A stretch of DNA of 54,446 nucleotides. Origin: Cycloclasticus sp. Its GTDB lineage: Bacteria > Pseudomonadota > Gammaproteobacteria > Methylococcales > Cycloclasticaceae. Every line of letters starts with the position of its first letter. Position 1 is the stretch's first letter. Below, one piece after another: positions 19,177 to 30,300 of this stretch. Made by a program: the position numbers and the translations under genes. The notes under the pieces were generated by a model. That model was not told the DNA's origin and ran no database searches. It was given only the letters and a program-made list of their open reading frames with translations. The stretch lies in NCBI GenBank assembly GCA_012959695.1, contig DUCS01000043.1, forward strand, positions 1-54,446, given 5' to 3'.

Positions 19177-20167
19177 GTGTTTTCTCTTTTATTAATGATA
19201 ATAACGTTAGCCCAAATTTTTGCGTCATTTGAGCTTTGATTGGCACATACCAGTGTTTTTCGTTCGCGATGACCGTGCATTTAACCGCATCTTTTTCGGT
19301 CATCAAAACAGGTTTGTCATCACTAAAGTTTATATCGTTCTCGGCATACTTAAAATGGTCTGGAAAGATATGTGGTTCAAATGACAGTTTGAATTTCTTT
19401 AAATGTGAAAAAAATCGAGAAGGATTACCTAAGCCTGCAATCGCGTGACAAGGTGTTGAGTTAAAGCTTTCCAATGGCACCTTATCTGATTCATCCATGA
19501 CTCTAACTGCTTCACTGCCTTCAATTTTTAACGGATACTCATCGGTATTAGCCAAGCCGTTACAAACAACAAAATCAACGGTTTTTAGCCTCTCTACAGG
19601 CTCACGTAGCGGCCCCGCCGGCAGTAAATAACGATTCCCATAGCGACGTTCACCATCGACCAACGCAATTTCTATGTCGCGCTGTAATGCATAATGCTGA
19701 AGCCCGTCATCCGAAATAATCACATCGCATTGATGGTGATCAATCAGTGCTTGAGCGCTGTCTACTCGACTCGGCCCAACCGCCACTGGGCAACCGGTTC
19801 GTCTTGCCAATATTTTAGCCTCGTCACCGACTACCCTTGAGTCACTGTCTGCTCTTACTTGTTGTGGCCAGCTCGACGCGATGCCACCATAACCACGACT
19901 GATAACGCCTGGTGTGTAACCCGCAGATTTAAGCAGCTCAGTCACCCAAATAACCAATGGCGTTTTTCCCGTCCCACCCACGGTTATATTGCCAACGACA
20001 ATAACTGGCACGGATAAACGCGTAGACCCAAGCCAACCTTTGTTATAAGCAATGGAACGTAACTTAACGATCAAGCCAAATAACCACGTTAAAGGGACAA
20101 ATAACAGCGCAATTGGGCGCTGCCCATACCACATACTGTCAAAAAAACGACTGGTTTTATGCGCCAT
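19169..20167 (-). CDS. lpxK: Tetraacyldisaccharide 4'-kinase LpxK
   Basis: LpxK phosphorylates the lipid A disaccharide precursor at the inner membrane. The 332-residue protein has an N-terminal membrane-associated helix (about 17-36), the P-loop GNITVGGTGKTP (59-70), SRGYGG, ISDDGLQHYALQRD and the C-terminal FPDHFKY. It lies 8 bases after exbD. In many gammaproteobacteria msbA precedes lpxK; here exbB/exbD does. Confidence 0.96.
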   Translation of the reverse strand: MAHKTSRFFDSMWYGQRPIALLFVPLTWLFGLIVKLRSIAYNKGWLGSTRLSVPVIVVGNITVGGTGKTPLVIWVTELLKSAGYTPGVISRGYGGIASSWPQQVRADSDSRVVGDEAKILARRTGCPVAVGPSRVDSAQALIDHHQCDVIISDDGLQHYALQRDIEIALVDGERRYGNRYLLPAGPLREPVERLKTVDFVVCNGLANTDEYPLKIEGSEAVRVMDESDKVPLESFNSTPCHAIAGLGNPSRFFSHLKKFKLSFEPHIFPDHFKYAENDINFSDDKPVLMTEKDAVKCTVIANEKHWYVPIKAQMTQKFGLTLLSLIKEKTHG

Positions 20168-20175
20168 GATAAATG

Positions 20176-20601
20176 TTACTTGGAGGTTTTTGGAGTCGGC
20201 TCATTAGCCGCAAACGTAATATTAACAAAGCCTAATTGACTTGCTGCATCTAACACGGTAATAACCGATTGATGCGTTGCTTGGCCATCAGCACTTATCA
20301 ACAACGGAGGGTTCTGTTTATCGCCAGCTGCCTGTTTTAGCGCTTTTTTTATGGTGTCTAAACCTGAATTAACAACCTCTTGTTCATTAATATAGAAACG
20401 GCTTTTTGAATCGATGCTAATTTCTAATACATCGAGTGCTTTCTTCGTTTCACCGGATGCTTGCGGCAACTCAATTTTTAGTTGCGTTTCACGATCAAAG
20501 GTTGTTGTTACCATGAAGAAGATGAGTAACAAAAAAACCACGTCTATCAACGGCGTCAAATTAAGATCAAACTCCTCATTTTGTTTCTTCTTGAAGTTCA
20601 T
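20176..20601 (-). CDS. exbD: ExbD/TolR-type biopolymer transport protein
   Basis: ExbD works with ExbB and TonB to couple proton flow to outer membrane transport. The 141-residue protein has one N-terminal membrane helix with the essential acidic residue in NLTPLIDVVFLLLIFFMV (about residues 14-31) and a periplasmic domain. It follows exbB by 5 bases. TolR and ExbD are hard to separate by sequence; no tolA/tolB or tonB is nearby. In this genomic context (next to lpxK) the pair could also serve envelope assembly. Confidence 0.9.
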   Translation of the reverse strand: MNFKKKQNEEFDLNLTPLIDVVFLLLIFFMVTTTFDRETQLKIELPQASGETKKALDVLEISIDSKSRFYINEQEVVNSGLDTIKKALKQAAGDKQNPPLLISADGQATHQSVITVLDAASQLGFVNITFAANEPTPKTSK

Positions 20602-20606
20602 GACGG

Positions 20607-21215
20607 TTACTCACGATCCCCGTGCATCATTTCGACCATTTTAAGCGCTTCGTCTTCCATTTTTATCACGAGCTCATCAACTCTACCTCTGAAGAAACGG
20701 TAAAACATTAGCGTAGGAATGGCGACAGTAAGGCCTGAAGCCGTGGTAATTAATGCTTGTGAGATTCCGCCAGCGAGTACCGCTGGATCACCGACACCGT
20801 GCGCCATAATGGCAGCAAATACCTTAATCATGCCAATCACCGTGCCCAATAAGCCCAATAACGGTGTGATTGAGGCGATCGTGGCCAATGAATTTAAGTA
20901 TTTTTCAAGCTCATGAACGACTTGCCGGCCGGTTTCTTCAATACTTTCTTTCATGATTTCACGACCGTGCGAGCGATTAAGAATCCCAACTGCCAACACG
21001 CGCCCTAAGGGAGAGCTAGTTGATAAGGTTTGCAGCTTGCTCTTATCCAACTGATTTGCTTTATGTAATGACCAGACCGAAGAAACCAATTGCGTAGGAA
21101 TGATTTTATCGCGGTTTAAAGACCAAAATCTCTCGCCAATAATTGCTAATGAAATAATTGAGCACGCAACGATCGGAACCATCAACCAACCACCAGATAT
21201 TAAAATTTCAAGCAC
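20607..21215 (-). CDS. exbB: ExbB/TolQ-type proton channel protein (MotA/TolQ/ExbB family)
   Basis: ExbB forms the proton-conducting scaffold that energises TonB-dependent receptors. The 202-residue protein has a first membrane helix (about residues 8-28), a cytoplasmic loop, then two helices around TIASITPLLGLLGTVIGMIKVF and GGISQALITTASGLTVAIPTLMFY, the diagnostic family region. The start is GTG at 21215 with AGAGG upstream. It heads the exbB-exbD-lpxK operon and may energise the four TonB-dependent receptors of this window, which is an inference. Confidence 0.9.
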   Translation of the reverse strand: MLEILISGGWLMVPIVACSIISLAIIGERFWSLNRDKIIPTQLVSSVWSLHKANQLDKSKLQTLSTSSPLGRVLAVGILNRSHGREIMKESIEETGRQVVHELEKYLNSLATIASITPLLGLLGTVIGMIKVFAAIMAHGVGDPAVLAGGISQALITTASGLTVAIPTLMFYRFFRGRVDELVIKMEDEALKMVEMMHGDRE

Positions 21216-21315
21216 AGCAACCTCTATGGAAAATTATTAAAGTTGTCGTCATACTACTTTATTTTTTACCGCTAGGCACCACTTCATACGCCATTTATGT
21301 CGAGTTGATGGCGTT

Positions 21316-23607
21316 TTAACGTACCCAGTTCCAAAACGTTGAATGTGCCTCACGATAACTTTCAATTTCAATCGGCTTATTGGCTAAAAATTTAACCGTT
21401 AACGCGCCATGATTCGCGGTATCAAAACTTATCACACCCTGCTTAGTGTAGCGTTCTACTACCTCTTGCTTAGGAAACCCAAAACGGTTTTTATAGCCCA
21501 CTGGAAATAAAACATAACGGGGGTTCACCGCTTCAATAAACGCTAAGGTAGACGATGTTTTACTGCCATGATGTGGCGCAACAATAACATCTACTTTCAG
21601 CTGCTCGGCTTTATATTGCAATAACGAGCGTTCAGCGCTCCGCTCAATGTCACCTGGCAATAACACGCTGCCGTTAATTGAACTAACTTTTAACACGCAC
21701 GAGCCATCATTACCTTTAAATAACTTAAAGCGACTCGGGCTTAAAAATTCAAATTCGACGCCATCCCATACCCAACGCACTTTTTCTTGACACTGTCGCG
21801 CATTAATCTGTATGAACATCTCAGGCACACTGGTGCTAAGACTATTAACCTTAATATTAGCCAGCAGTGTTTTCGCCCCGCCCGCATGGTCATTATCGGC
21901 GTGACTGATGACCAATGCATCTAACTGATCAACTTGTTTACCGTGCAAGTAAGGCAAAATGACGTTACTCGCTAAATCACTTTTTTCATTGTATTTTGCG
22001 CCCGTATCAAATACCAACACGTGATTAGTCGTCTGTATAACCGCCGACAAGCCCTGCCCTACATCTAACAACGCCAACTCAAACTCTGCATGTTTCAACT
22101 GGCTTGATTTTATTGGGAAAAACAAGGGGATAAACAAGGCACATGCTAACGGTTTTGGGATTAAACCTTTCGGTAATAACACTAAAACAACGCCTATCAT
22201 CGCGATAACACAAGACACAATCGACACACTTGATATTGTAAAAAAAGAAAACGTTACGTTACTCAAAAACTCCAAAAAAAACCACATAAAGTCTATTAAG
22301 CGATCGACCAAGCTAAGCACCAGTACGCCTATTGACGCGCTTAATACACTCACTAATAAGGCAAACAATAGTAATGGCACGACTAACACACTGACAAAAG
22401 GAACGGCTAGCATATTGGCTAACGGTGCGACCAATGACACTTGCTGGAAAAAATACAATACCAGCGGCATCAAACCAATCGCGACCCACCATTGAATCTG
22501 AAATAGTTGGCCCATCCAATTCAGCGTGCCGATTCGCCCAACCAAGCTGTACAAAATAACCGCAACAGCGCCGAACGACAGCCAAAACCCAGCCGACATA
22601 ACAGCAAGCGGATCAAACATTAACACCGCCACTAACGCCACCGAAATGATATGAAATGGCGTGTAATGTCGCTGCCAAAACACAGCACCCATCACAATTG
22701 ACAGCATAATGAGCGCCCGTTGCGTAGGCACAGAAAAACCTGCAAGTCCAGCGTACAGCCCTGCCCCCATTAAGCTAACGATAATCGCATAACGCATTGC
22801 TTGCTCTCGTATACGCGGTACCCTCAAAACCAACCAGCGCACAAACCCAAATATTAACGCGCTAACTAAGCCGATATGTAAACCCGATATCGCTATTAAA
22901 TGCGACGTGCCCGTCTTACGAAACACATCCCATTGAGCACTGTTAATATCACTTCGATCGCCCAGCACCAACGCTTTGACGACCCCAAGGTGTTCGCTAC
23001 CCACTAACGATTCATCCAAATACTCTTTAAGTGACTCGCGCAAGCTACCAATGTCCCAACGTGATGCCTTTTCAACTCTATGATTATTTTTGCTCTGTCT
23101 GACGTAACCGGTTGCGCCAATACGCTGTTGAAACAACCATTTTTCATAGTCAAAACCATAGGGATTAGCTAAACCATGTGGCCGCTTTAATTTTACTAAA
23201 AACTGCCATTTTTCGCCCGAACGTAAGTACTTCCCACGGCCATACCAATTAAGTCGCATGTAACGGGGGAAAGTCTGTTCGCTAGCCTCAGACACCATAC
23301 TGTCTAGCCTTAACAAAAACCGAATTGAGCGCGCCTCTTTGATGGGCAAACCAACAACTTGGCCTGTCACCATAACCTCTTGCCCCTCTAACGACGAGGG
23401 GAGTTGTGAGTGCTGAACTGATAATGAATAACCCGCCGCCCATACAAAACCGAGCATAAAAAAACTTAGCCAAGGCAGCCGTTTAAACATCAGTAACGAA
23501 AAGATTGCTGTCACCATCAAATAATTAAACGCAGGCAACACATCGAGCCATTGAACAGACAAAACACCTGTACAAAAAAACACTGTGAATTTTTGAAAAT
23601 TATTCAT
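21316..23607 (-). CDS. comEC: DNA internalisation competence protein ComEC/Rec2
   Basis: ComEC forms the inner-membrane channel for single-stranded DNA uptake in natural transformation. The 763-residue protein has N-terminal helices, an OB-like DUF4131 region (about 60-200), the multi-helix competence domain (SGLHIGLVSALIFG, GAGLYAGLAGFSVPTQRALIM), and a C-terminal metallo-beta-lactamase-like domain with HADNDHAGG and VAPHHGSKTSS. I set the start at MNNFQKF (23607); the frame stays open for 105 more codons but that stretch runs antisense through the DUF2062 gene and is unlike the family. Length matches E. coli YcaI. Confidence 0.93.
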   Translation of the reverse strand: MNNFQKFTVFFCTGVLSVQWLDVLPAFNYLMVTAIFSLLMFKRLPWLSFFMLGFVWAAGYSLSVQHSQLPSSLEGQEVMVTGQVVGLPIKEARSIRFLLRLDSMVSEASEQTFPRYMRLNWYGRGKYLRSGEKWQFLVKLKRPHGLANPYGFDYEKWLFQQRIGATGYVRQSKNNHRVEKASRWDIGSLRESLKEYLDESLVGSEHLGVVKALVLGDRSDINSAQWDVFRKTGTSHLIAISGLHIGLVSALIFGFVRWLVLRVPRIREQAMRYAIIVSLMGAGLYAGLAGFSVPTQRALIMLSIVMGAVFWQRHYTPFHIISVALVAVLMFDPLAVMSAGFWLSFGAVAVILYSLVGRIGTLNWMGQLFQIQWWVAIGLMPLVLYFFQQVSLVAPLANMLAVPFVSVLVVPLLLFALLVSVLSASIGVLVLSLVDRLIDFMWFFLEFLSNVTFSFFTISSVSIVSCVIAMIGVVLVLLPKGLIPKPLACALFIPLFFPIKSSQLKHAEFELALLDVGQGLSAVIQTTNHVLVFDTGAKYNEKSDLASNVILPYLHGKQVDQLDALVISHADNDHAGGAKTLLANIKVNSLSTSVPEMFIQINARQCQEKVRWVWDGVEFEFLSPSRFKLFKGNDGSCVLKVSSINGSVLLPGDIERSAERSLLQYKAEQLKVDVIVAPHHGSKTSSTLAFIEAVNPRYVLFPVGYKNRFGFPKQEVVERYTKQGVISFDTANHGALTVKFLANKPIEIESYREAHSTFWNWVR

Positions 23608-23659
23608 TTTGCCGCGTCCATGCTCTGCTACACTTAGATTAAAATTTATTCTTATTTGT

Positions 23660-24163
23660 ATGCCAAAAAGAATCATAAAAAAATATTTTCCTGATAGCGA
23701 CACCATCAAGAAACATAAACACCTTAAAGTGTTCGGTACGCTATTACATAACCCTAATTTATGGCACTTAAACCGTCGTTCCTTCGCAGGCGCCATTGCG
23801 GTCGGCTTATTTATTGCTTTTATCCCATTACCGACACAAATGGTGATAGCTGCCGCGGCCGCCATCGCATTACACGTTAACCTACCGATTTCGGTCGCAA
23901 CGGTCTGGGTCACCAACCCCATTACCGCGCCACCGATGTTTTATGCCGCTTACTGGGTTGGTGCGTTATTAATGGACATTCCGCCCAGCGCCCAAGATTT
24001 CGAATTTTCAATTGACGCGTTAGTGTCAACCCTTGGAACCAGTTGGCAACCTTTTCTTCTGGGCTGCTTGGTACTCGGCACTGTATCGGCAGCCGCCGGT
24101 TACGCACTTGCCAGAGGTGTTTGGCGCTGGATTGTTGTTAGAAAGTGGTCAGCTCGTCAATAA
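23660..24163 (+). CDS. DUF2062 membrane protein
   Basis: The 167-residue protein has the DUF2062 pattern: a short basic N-terminus ([12 protein letters not shown]), LFHNPNLW-like [12 protein letters not shown], then membrane helices with [35 protein letters not shown] and a C-terminal helix. The function of the family is unknown. The start is taken at MPKRII (23660) because the preceding in-frame codons lack family similarity. It diverges from comEC with 52 bases between starts, and its 3' end overlaps that of lolD by 15 bases. Confidence 0.88.
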   Translation: MPKRIIKKYFPDSDTIKKHKHLKVFGTLLHNPNLWHLNRRSFAGAIAVGLFIAFIPLPTQMVIAAAAAIALHVNLPISVATVWVTNPITAPPMFYAAYWVGALLMDIPPSAQDFEFSIDALVSTLGTSWQPFLLGCLVLGTVSAAAGYALARGVWRWIVVRKWSARQ

Positions 24164-24826
24164 CCCATCTTCAAGCGTTAATACTCTGTCCATCTTGCTC
24201 GCTAGCTGGCTGTCATGCGTCACCAACAGTAGACTAATATCTAGACTTTGATTAAGCTCCAGCATGAGTTCATAAATTTGCTCTGCCGTTTTTCTATCTA
24301 AGTTGCCCGTGGGTTCATCCGCTAACACGCATTTAGGGTTAGTGACCAATGCCCGGGCAATCGCAACGCGTTGGCGCTCACCGCCAGACAGCTCCGCAAA
24401 ACGATGTTCCACTCTATTAGCTAAGCCTACTTGACTTAACATTTGAAACGACTTTTCTCTTGCTTCTTCTGCTGACTCACCACCGATTAACAAAGGCATA
24501 GCAACATTTTCTAAGGCGCTAAATTCACCCAACAGATGATGAAATTGGTAAACAAAACCTAACTGTTTGTTCCTCAGCGAAGAGCGTTCTTTCTCGTTTA
24601 ACGTACTTAGGTCTTTACCGCCCATCATCACCGTGCCAGATGTTGGCTGATCTAAACCACCCAATAAGTGCAACAAGGTGCTTTTTCCAGAGCCTGACGT
24701 ACCCATAATCGCTAGTCGTTCGCCTTGCTGCAAGCTTAAATCAACACCTTTTAACACGGGCACAACAAGACCTTTTTCACCAAACGTCATAGTCAACCCT
24801 TCGCAACTTAGTAATGCATCACTCAT
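24149..24826 (-). CDS. lolD: Lipoprotein-releasing system ATPase LolD
   Basis: LolD is the ATPase of the LolCDE complex that extracts outer-membrane lipoproteins from the inner membrane and hands them to LolA. The 225-residue protein has Walker [10 protein letters not shown] (42-50), the Q-loop [18 protein letters not shown] (the Lol-specific motif), signature [15 protein letters not shown] and Walker [13 protein letters not shown]. It overlaps the upstream lolC/E gene by 8 bases. Confidence 0.95.
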   Translation of the reverse strand: MSDALLSCEGLTMTFGEKGLVVPVLKGVDLSLQQGERLAIMGTSGSGKSTLLHLLGGLDQPTSGTVMMGGKDLSTLNEKERSSLRNKQLGFVYQFHHLLGEFSALENVAMPLLIGGESAEEAREKSFQMLSQVGLANRVEHRFAELSGGERQRVAIARALVTNPKCVLADEPTGNLDRKTAEQIYELMLELNQSLDISLLLVTHDSQLASKMDRVLTLEDGLLTS

Positions 24827-26066
24827 AACGTAATGCCTCCGCCGGATTCACTTTAGAGGCCTGCCAAGCTGGGTAGATGGTCGATATTAAAGAGAGAATA
24901 AATGAATACGTTGCAATGGTGGTGACGTCAGACCAGACCAATTTAGACGGCAAATCACTGATGTAGTAGATTTCCGCCGGCAAAAACTGCACTTGGAAAA
25001 AATGCTCAATCGCCGGCACTATGGTTTCAACATTTAGCGCTAAGGCAACGCCCGCAACCACGCCAACGAGGGTGCCAATTAAGCCAATCAACGTTCCTTG
25101 AACCATAAACACGCCCATCACCGAACGTGGCGTAAAACCGAGCGTTCTTAAAATGGCTATTTCGGACCGCTTATCTGTCACCACCATAATAAGTGTTGAC
25201 ACGATATTGAAGGCCGCCACGGCAACGATTAACATCAGGATGATAAACATCACCCGTTTTTCTGTTTTTATCGCTTTGAAAAAATTACTGTGTTCCATGG
25301 TCCAGTTGGAAATGGTGTAATTCGGCGTCAATCGTTTCGCAATTTCACGCGTCACACGAGGCGCCTCGAACATGTCGGCAAGTTTGATGCGTATCCCTGA
25401 TACGCCGTTGTTCAACCGTAACAATTTAGATCCGTCACCCAAATGAATCAGCGCTAAATTACGATCATATTCATACATACCAACTTCAAATAAACCGACC
25501 ACCGTGAAACGACGAAGCCTGGGTAATATACCAGCCGGTGTCGGTGTTACTTGCGGGGTAATTACCGTGACTTTATCGCCAACGCCAACACGTAAGAAAC
25601 GCGCAAGCTCCGCCCCCAGCACCATGCCGAAACCTTTCGATTTTAGTTGTTGTAACTTCCCCGCTGTCATTTTGTCGGCTATATCCGATACTGCCCCTTC
25701 TCTTTCAGGAAGAACACCTCGCAGCAAACTACCACTAACGCGTTGATTCGCGCTCAACATAACCTCTGCTCTGACAAAAGGCGCCCACCCAATCACGCCT
25801 TCAGCGCCGTCTAAACTACCACCTAACTCTTGCCAATTATGTAAGGCATTTTGAGACTCTTTGATGGTCACATGAGACGCCATGCCCAGTATTTTTTCTC
25901 GTAATTGCGCTTCAAAGCCATTCATCACAGACAACACGGTAATCAGCGCCATCACACCTAGCGCTATACCTAACATGGAGGTCATACTAATAAATGATAT
26001 AAAACCCGAGCGCTGTTTCGCTCGCGTGTATCGCAGACCAATAAATATTTCGAGTGGTTTAAACAT
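24819..26066 (-). CDS. lolC: Lipoprotein-releasing system permease LolC/LolE
   Basis: The 415-residue permease has an N-terminal helix ([29 protein letters not shown]), a large periplasmic MacB-like domain, and three C-terminal helices. Motifs typical of LolC/E are [21 protein letters not shown] and [20 protein letters not shown]. Only one permease gene is next to lolD, so the complex may be a homodimeric LolF-type transporter, or a second permease may be elsewhere. The C versus E choice cannot be made from sequence alone. Confidence 0.92.
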   Translation of the reverse strand: MFKPLEIFIGLRYTRAKQRSGFISFISMTSMLGIALGVMALITVLSVMNGFEAQLREKILGMASHVTIKESQNALHNWQELGGSLDGAEGVIGWAPFVRAEVMLSANQRVSGSLLRGVLPEREGAVSDIADKMTAGKLQQLKSKGFGMVLGAELARFLRVGVGDKVTVITPQVTPTPAGILPRLRRFTVVGLFEVGMYEYDRNLALIHLGDGSKLLRLNNGVSGIRIKLADMFEAPRVTREIAKRLTPNYTISNWTMEHSNFFKAIKTEKRVMFIILMLIVAVAAFNIVSTLIMVVTDKRSEIAILRTLGFTPRSVMGVFMVQGTLIGLIGTLVGVVAGVALALNVETIVPAIEHFFQVQFLPAEIYYISDLPSKLVWSDVTTIATYSFILSLISTIYPAWQASKVNPAEALRYE

Positions 26067-26149
26067 AAGTGAGAATTAGAGCATAAATTACACCCGTTAG
26101 TCGCGTTACGGCGAATAGAAATATCAATGTATTGCCTTTAGGTACTATA

Positions 26150-26169
26150 TTTAAGTTACGCAACTTAAA
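26150..26169. promoter_or_regulatory. 20-bp inverted repeat upstream of small secreted protein gene
   Basis: TTTAAGTT (26150-26157) and AACTTAAA (26162-26169) form a perfect 8-bp inverted repeat around ACGC. It ends 5 bases before the Shine-Dalgarno (AAGGGA) of the gene at 26185. It could be an operator or an RNA hairpin near the ribosome site. No promoter hexamers are clear around it. Confidence 0.4.
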
Positions 26170-26184
26170 ATTAAGGGAATAATC

Positions 26185-26487
26185 ATGATAGTACAGAAAA
26201 CCATTCTAGCCAGCGTTTTATGTTTAAGCGCTTTTGCCACAAGTGCAGACGTTTTATTGATTGATGTCATCAACAAGGAATCGATTAACAGTGTTACTGG
26301 CTTACTAAGACCCAGCAACGGTCAATCGATGGATCAAGTAACATCAAGTTTCGGCGAACCCGCTAAAACGTACCCTACTATTGGCGAACCACCGATTACC
26401 CGCTGGAATTATTCAAAGTTCTCCGTGTACTTTGAACACAACTTGGTTATTCATAGCGTCGTCAACAAACCAAAAAAAGCACCTTAA
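26185..26487 (+). CDS. Small secreted protein of unknown function
   Basis: The 100-residue protein has a signal peptide (about residues 1-21, ending FATSA). The mature part carries GLLRPSNGQSMDQVTSSFGEP, then PPITRWNYSKFSVYFEHNLVIHSVV. I recall similar small exported proteins in other gammaproteobacteria, some likened to the BamE/SmpA fold, but no function is known. The start has AAGGGAAT upstream and an inverted repeat before it. It stands alone between the divergent lol operon and the rhodanese gene. Confidence 0.75.
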   Translation: MIVQKTILASVLCLSAFATSADVLLIDVINKESINSVTGLLRPSNGQSMDQVTSSFGEPAKTYPTIGEPPITRWNYSKFSVYFEHNLVIHSVVNKPKKAP

Positions 26488-26588
26488 CGTTATTTTTTTG
26501 CAAACACTAGCAAAACGATATACAGTGCGCAATAACCTTATAACTATTCGGCTTTAGGATTATACATAAACAATTCTTTGGAGATTAA

Positions 26589-27242
26589 ATGAAAACTATA
26601 AAAATGTTCGCAGTATGCTTGGTTGCGTTAACTGCGTTTGTTAGCTTTAGCGCGACTGCTAAACCAGTTAACATCACACCTGACACGGCTAGTGTTGAAT
26701 TTACAGTAAATGGTGAAAAATTCACGATTGCTCGTAACCAAGACAACAACAACATGATTGCGTCTGACTACGCAAAAACATCACGTCCTTGTCCTCCTTT
26801 TTGTATTCGCCCAATTAAATTAGCACCGGGTGTTGAAACAATTGGTGAACTTGAAGTGATGGATTACCTTAAAAAAATGGATAGCGACAAAAGCATCATG
26901 GTTATCGATTCACGCACACCTGATTGGGTTGCTCGTGGCACAATCGCTGGCGCAGTTAACATCCCTTGGACTGGCTTAGATGCTAAAAAAGGCGCAACTG
27001 AACTTGATATTGAGCTTATCGTTATTGATGAGCTTGGTGCTGACAAAGACGACAATGGCAAATGGGATTTCTCAAAAGCTAAAACCTTAGTTATGTTCTG
27101 TAATGGCATGTGGTGTGGTCAATCACCAAGAAACATCTACTCATTACTTAAATTAGGCTACCCTGCTGATAAATTAAAATGGTACCGCGGTGGTATGCAA
27201 ACTTGGAACGTTTTAGGTCTATCTACAGTTAAACCTAAATAA
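26589..27242 (+). CDS. Exported rhodanese-domain protein
   Basis: Rhodaneses move sulfane sulfur on a cysteine persulfide. The 217-residue protein has a signal peptide (about 1-24, ending SATA) and a rhodanese domain (about 85-212) with VIDSRTPDWVARGTIAGAVNIPW and the active loop FCNGMWCGQS, giving catalytic C171 and an extra C176. A further pair, C68 and C72 (CPPFC), precedes the domain and could form a disulfide or bind metal in the periplasm. A strong Shine-Dalgarno (TTGGAGAT) and a perfect terminator suggest a well-expressed single-gene unit. The substrate is unknown. Confidence 0.88.
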   Translation: MKTIKMFAVCLVALTAFVSFSATAKPVNITPDTASVEFTVNGEKFTIARNQDNNNMIASDYAKTSRPCPPFCIRPIKLAPGVETIGELEVMDYLKKMDSDKSIMVIDSRTPDWVARGTIAGAVNIPWTGLDAKKGATELDIELIVIDELGADKDDNGKWDFSKAKTLVMFCNGMWCGQSPRNIYSLLKLGYPADKLKWYRGGMQTWNVLGLSTVKPK

Positions 27243-27261
27243 GCAAGAATTCGCATTATTT

Positions 27262-27293
27262 AAAGGCCTGGCTTTTTAGCCAGGCCTTTTTTA
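27262..27293 (+). terminator. Rho-independent terminator after the rhodanese gene
   Basis: A perfect 12-bp stem AAAGGCCTGGCT (27262-27273) pairs with 27278-27289 around TTTT and continues into a T tract. It lies 20 bases after the stop codon and isolates the gene from mfd. Confidence 0.95.
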
Positions 27294-27367
27294 TTTCTAC
27301 CATTTAGAAACCATCCAACCTGTGTTTATGCGAAAATGCCTGCTTGTTTTTTCAGTGATCACTCAGC

Positions 27368-30300
27368 ATGTCAGCCGTTAACTTAGCCCTTCCTAAAAAT
27401 AAACACCACCCCATTGATTGGGGCGTATTTGACGGCTGCGCCGATGCCTTACAGATCGCCAACACCGCCCAAGCATCCGACCAACTGTTCATTGTTGTTT
27501 GCTCAGACACACAGTCCGCTTTACGTTTAGAACGTGAAATTCCGTTCTTTTTAACTAACGAGCTACCTTTGATTTATTTTCCTGACTGGGAAGTACTGCC
27601 TTACGACAGCTTCTCGCCCTTGGGTGAAATTATTTCCGAGCGACTAGCAACACTGTACCGCTTGCAAACATTAAAACGCGGCATACTGCTGGTCACCGTT
27701 AATTGCTTATTACAACGTCTCGCTCCTAGAACGCAATTATTAGGTGAGTGTTTTTCACTCACCACCGGCGACACCCTTAATATTGATAAAACCCGCTTAA
27801 ACCTTGATTCACTAAGCTATCAAAACGTACATTCAGTACAAGAACATGGTGAATATTCCGTCCGCGGATCCATCTTCGACATGTTTCCAATGGGCAGCAA
27901 AAAACCCTATAGAATTGACTTGTTTGACGATGAAGTCGAGTCCATTCGCACCTTCGACGTGGAAACACAGCGCTCAGATGAACAGGTAGATTCGATACAA
28001 CTGTTCCCCGCACGTGAATTCCCCATCAATGACAGTAGCATCCAGTTGTTTCGGCAAAAGTTCAGAGAGCACTTCCCGACTGTATCTGACAAAAATGCTG
28101 TGTACCAACAAGTATCAAAAGGCAATATCCCAAACGGTATCGAAAACTATCTGCCTTTATTTGTAGATAGGACTGAATCGTTTTTTGACTACATAAGCGA
28201 AGCAACCCTTATCTTACACGGCGACATCCAAGCCGCTGGTGATACGTTTGCTCAGCAAGTCGTCGAACGCTTTGAACACCGGCAACGTGATATTGACCGC
28301 CCTGCGTTACGACCCGATTTACTGTTTCATGATATTGAAAGCTTTAATAAACAGCTGTCAAACTTCCCTCGTATCAGCCTCAGTAGTCACATCGATGAGC
28401 TAGATAAAACGGCTCTTATTAATCCGAAAAACACGGCTGATGAGCAGCCTTTATTCAAGGTTCTACAAACCAACGAACATAAAACTCTGTTTATTGCTGA
28501 ATCGGCTGGCCATCGTGAATCGATGTTATTGCAATTACAAAAACTCAATATTCGACCGCGCGTTATTGAACACTGGAAAGGGTTTATCGACAATAACGAT
28601 TCACCCTGCATTGCCGTTGCACCCATAGATGAAGGACTAAGCACTGATGCCTTCTCACTGATTACCGAGAACAATTTATTCGGCACGCGTGTACAACAAC
28701 GACGTCGCCGACGGTCATCGTCTAGCCAGCGGCTTGAAAATATTTTCAACAGCCTAGCTGAACTTGAAATAGGCTCGCCGGTGGTCCACCAAGAGCACGG
28801 TGTTGGCCGCTATATTGGCTTAAAACACTTGGTTGTGGACTCCATTGAAACAGAGTTTTTGACCCTCGAATACGCGAATAACGACAAACTCTACGTGCCT
28901 GTTTCCTCGCTCAACCTGATTGGCCGTTACATGGGCACGCAGGGCGATAACGCACCACTACACAAGCTTGGCAGCGACCAGTGGGAAAAGGCGCGTAAAA
29001 AAGCCCTTAAACGCGCTCGCGATGTAGCCGCTGAGTTACTCGACATTCATGCAAGACGCGCCGCTAAGCCAGGTAACCCCATGGTGGTTGAATCGGCAGA
29101 GTATGACACCTTCGCCCGTGCGTTTCCCTTTGAAGAAACTGAAGATCAAGCAACCGCCATTGAGCAAACTCTACACGACATGAGTCTAGCAAAACCGATG
29201 GACCGCGTTATTTGTGGTGATGTGGGCTTTGGCAAAACCGAAGTCGCCATGCGCGCCGCGTTTTCCGCTGCAAGCAACCATTACCAAACCGCTATTTTAG
29301 TGCCCACCACTTTATTGGCACAACAACACTTTCAAAACTTTTCTGACCGTTTTGCCGACTGGCCGATTCGCGTCGAAGTATTGTCGCGTTTTGTGAGCGC
29401 TAAAAAACAAAAGCAAATCATTGCGGATACCGCTGCAGGCAACGTCGATATTTTGATTGGCACTCACAAACTGGTACAAAAATCATTGGTATATCACAAC
29501 CTAGGTTTGGTGATTATTGATGAAGAACAACGCTTTGGTGTTCGCCATAAAGAACATTTTAAATCCATGCGTTCAGAAGTCGACATGCTGACATTAACAG
29601 CCACACCGATCCCTAGAACCTTGAATCAAGCGATGTCTGGCTTACGCGACATTTCCATTATCGCTACGCCACCTCCAAACCGTCACGCCATAGAAACGTT
29701 TGTATCAGAATGGAACAATGGCTTAATCCAGGAAGCTTGCCAACGAGAAATCCGCCGTGGCGGGCAAATTTTTGTATTGCATAATGACATTGCCAGCATG
29801 GATCGCATGGTGCTTGAATTACAAGAACTCGTTCCTGACGCTAACGTTATGAAAGCACACGGGCAAATGCGTGAAAGCGAATTGGAACACATCATGTTGG
29901 ATTTTTACCATCATCGCTTCAATGTACTCGTCTCCACCACCATTATTGAAAACGGTATCGACCTGCCCAATGCCAACACCATCATCATCAACCGCGCCGA
30001 CAAACTGGGTTTATCGCAGTTGCATCAATTACGTGGCCGCGTGGGTCGCTCGCACCATCGCGCCTACGCGTATATGATTATTCCACCCGACGGCGTGATG
30101 ACCAACGATGCTAAAAAGCGCATTGACGCAATACAAAGCAGCGCTGATTTAGGCGCCGGCTTTAGCCTCTCAACACACGATATGGAAATTCGTGGCGCCG
30201 GCGAGCTACTCGGCGACAGTCAAAGTGGTGACATTCAAGAAATTGGTTTCACGCTGTACACCGAACTGCTCGACAACGCCGTAGCGGCCATTAAATCTGG

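Noticed and set aside
23608..23922. 105-codon N-terminal extension of comEC
   Set aside because: It runs antisense through the DUF2062 gene, has no family similarity and no signal or ribosome site; MNNFQKF at 23607 fits the family length.
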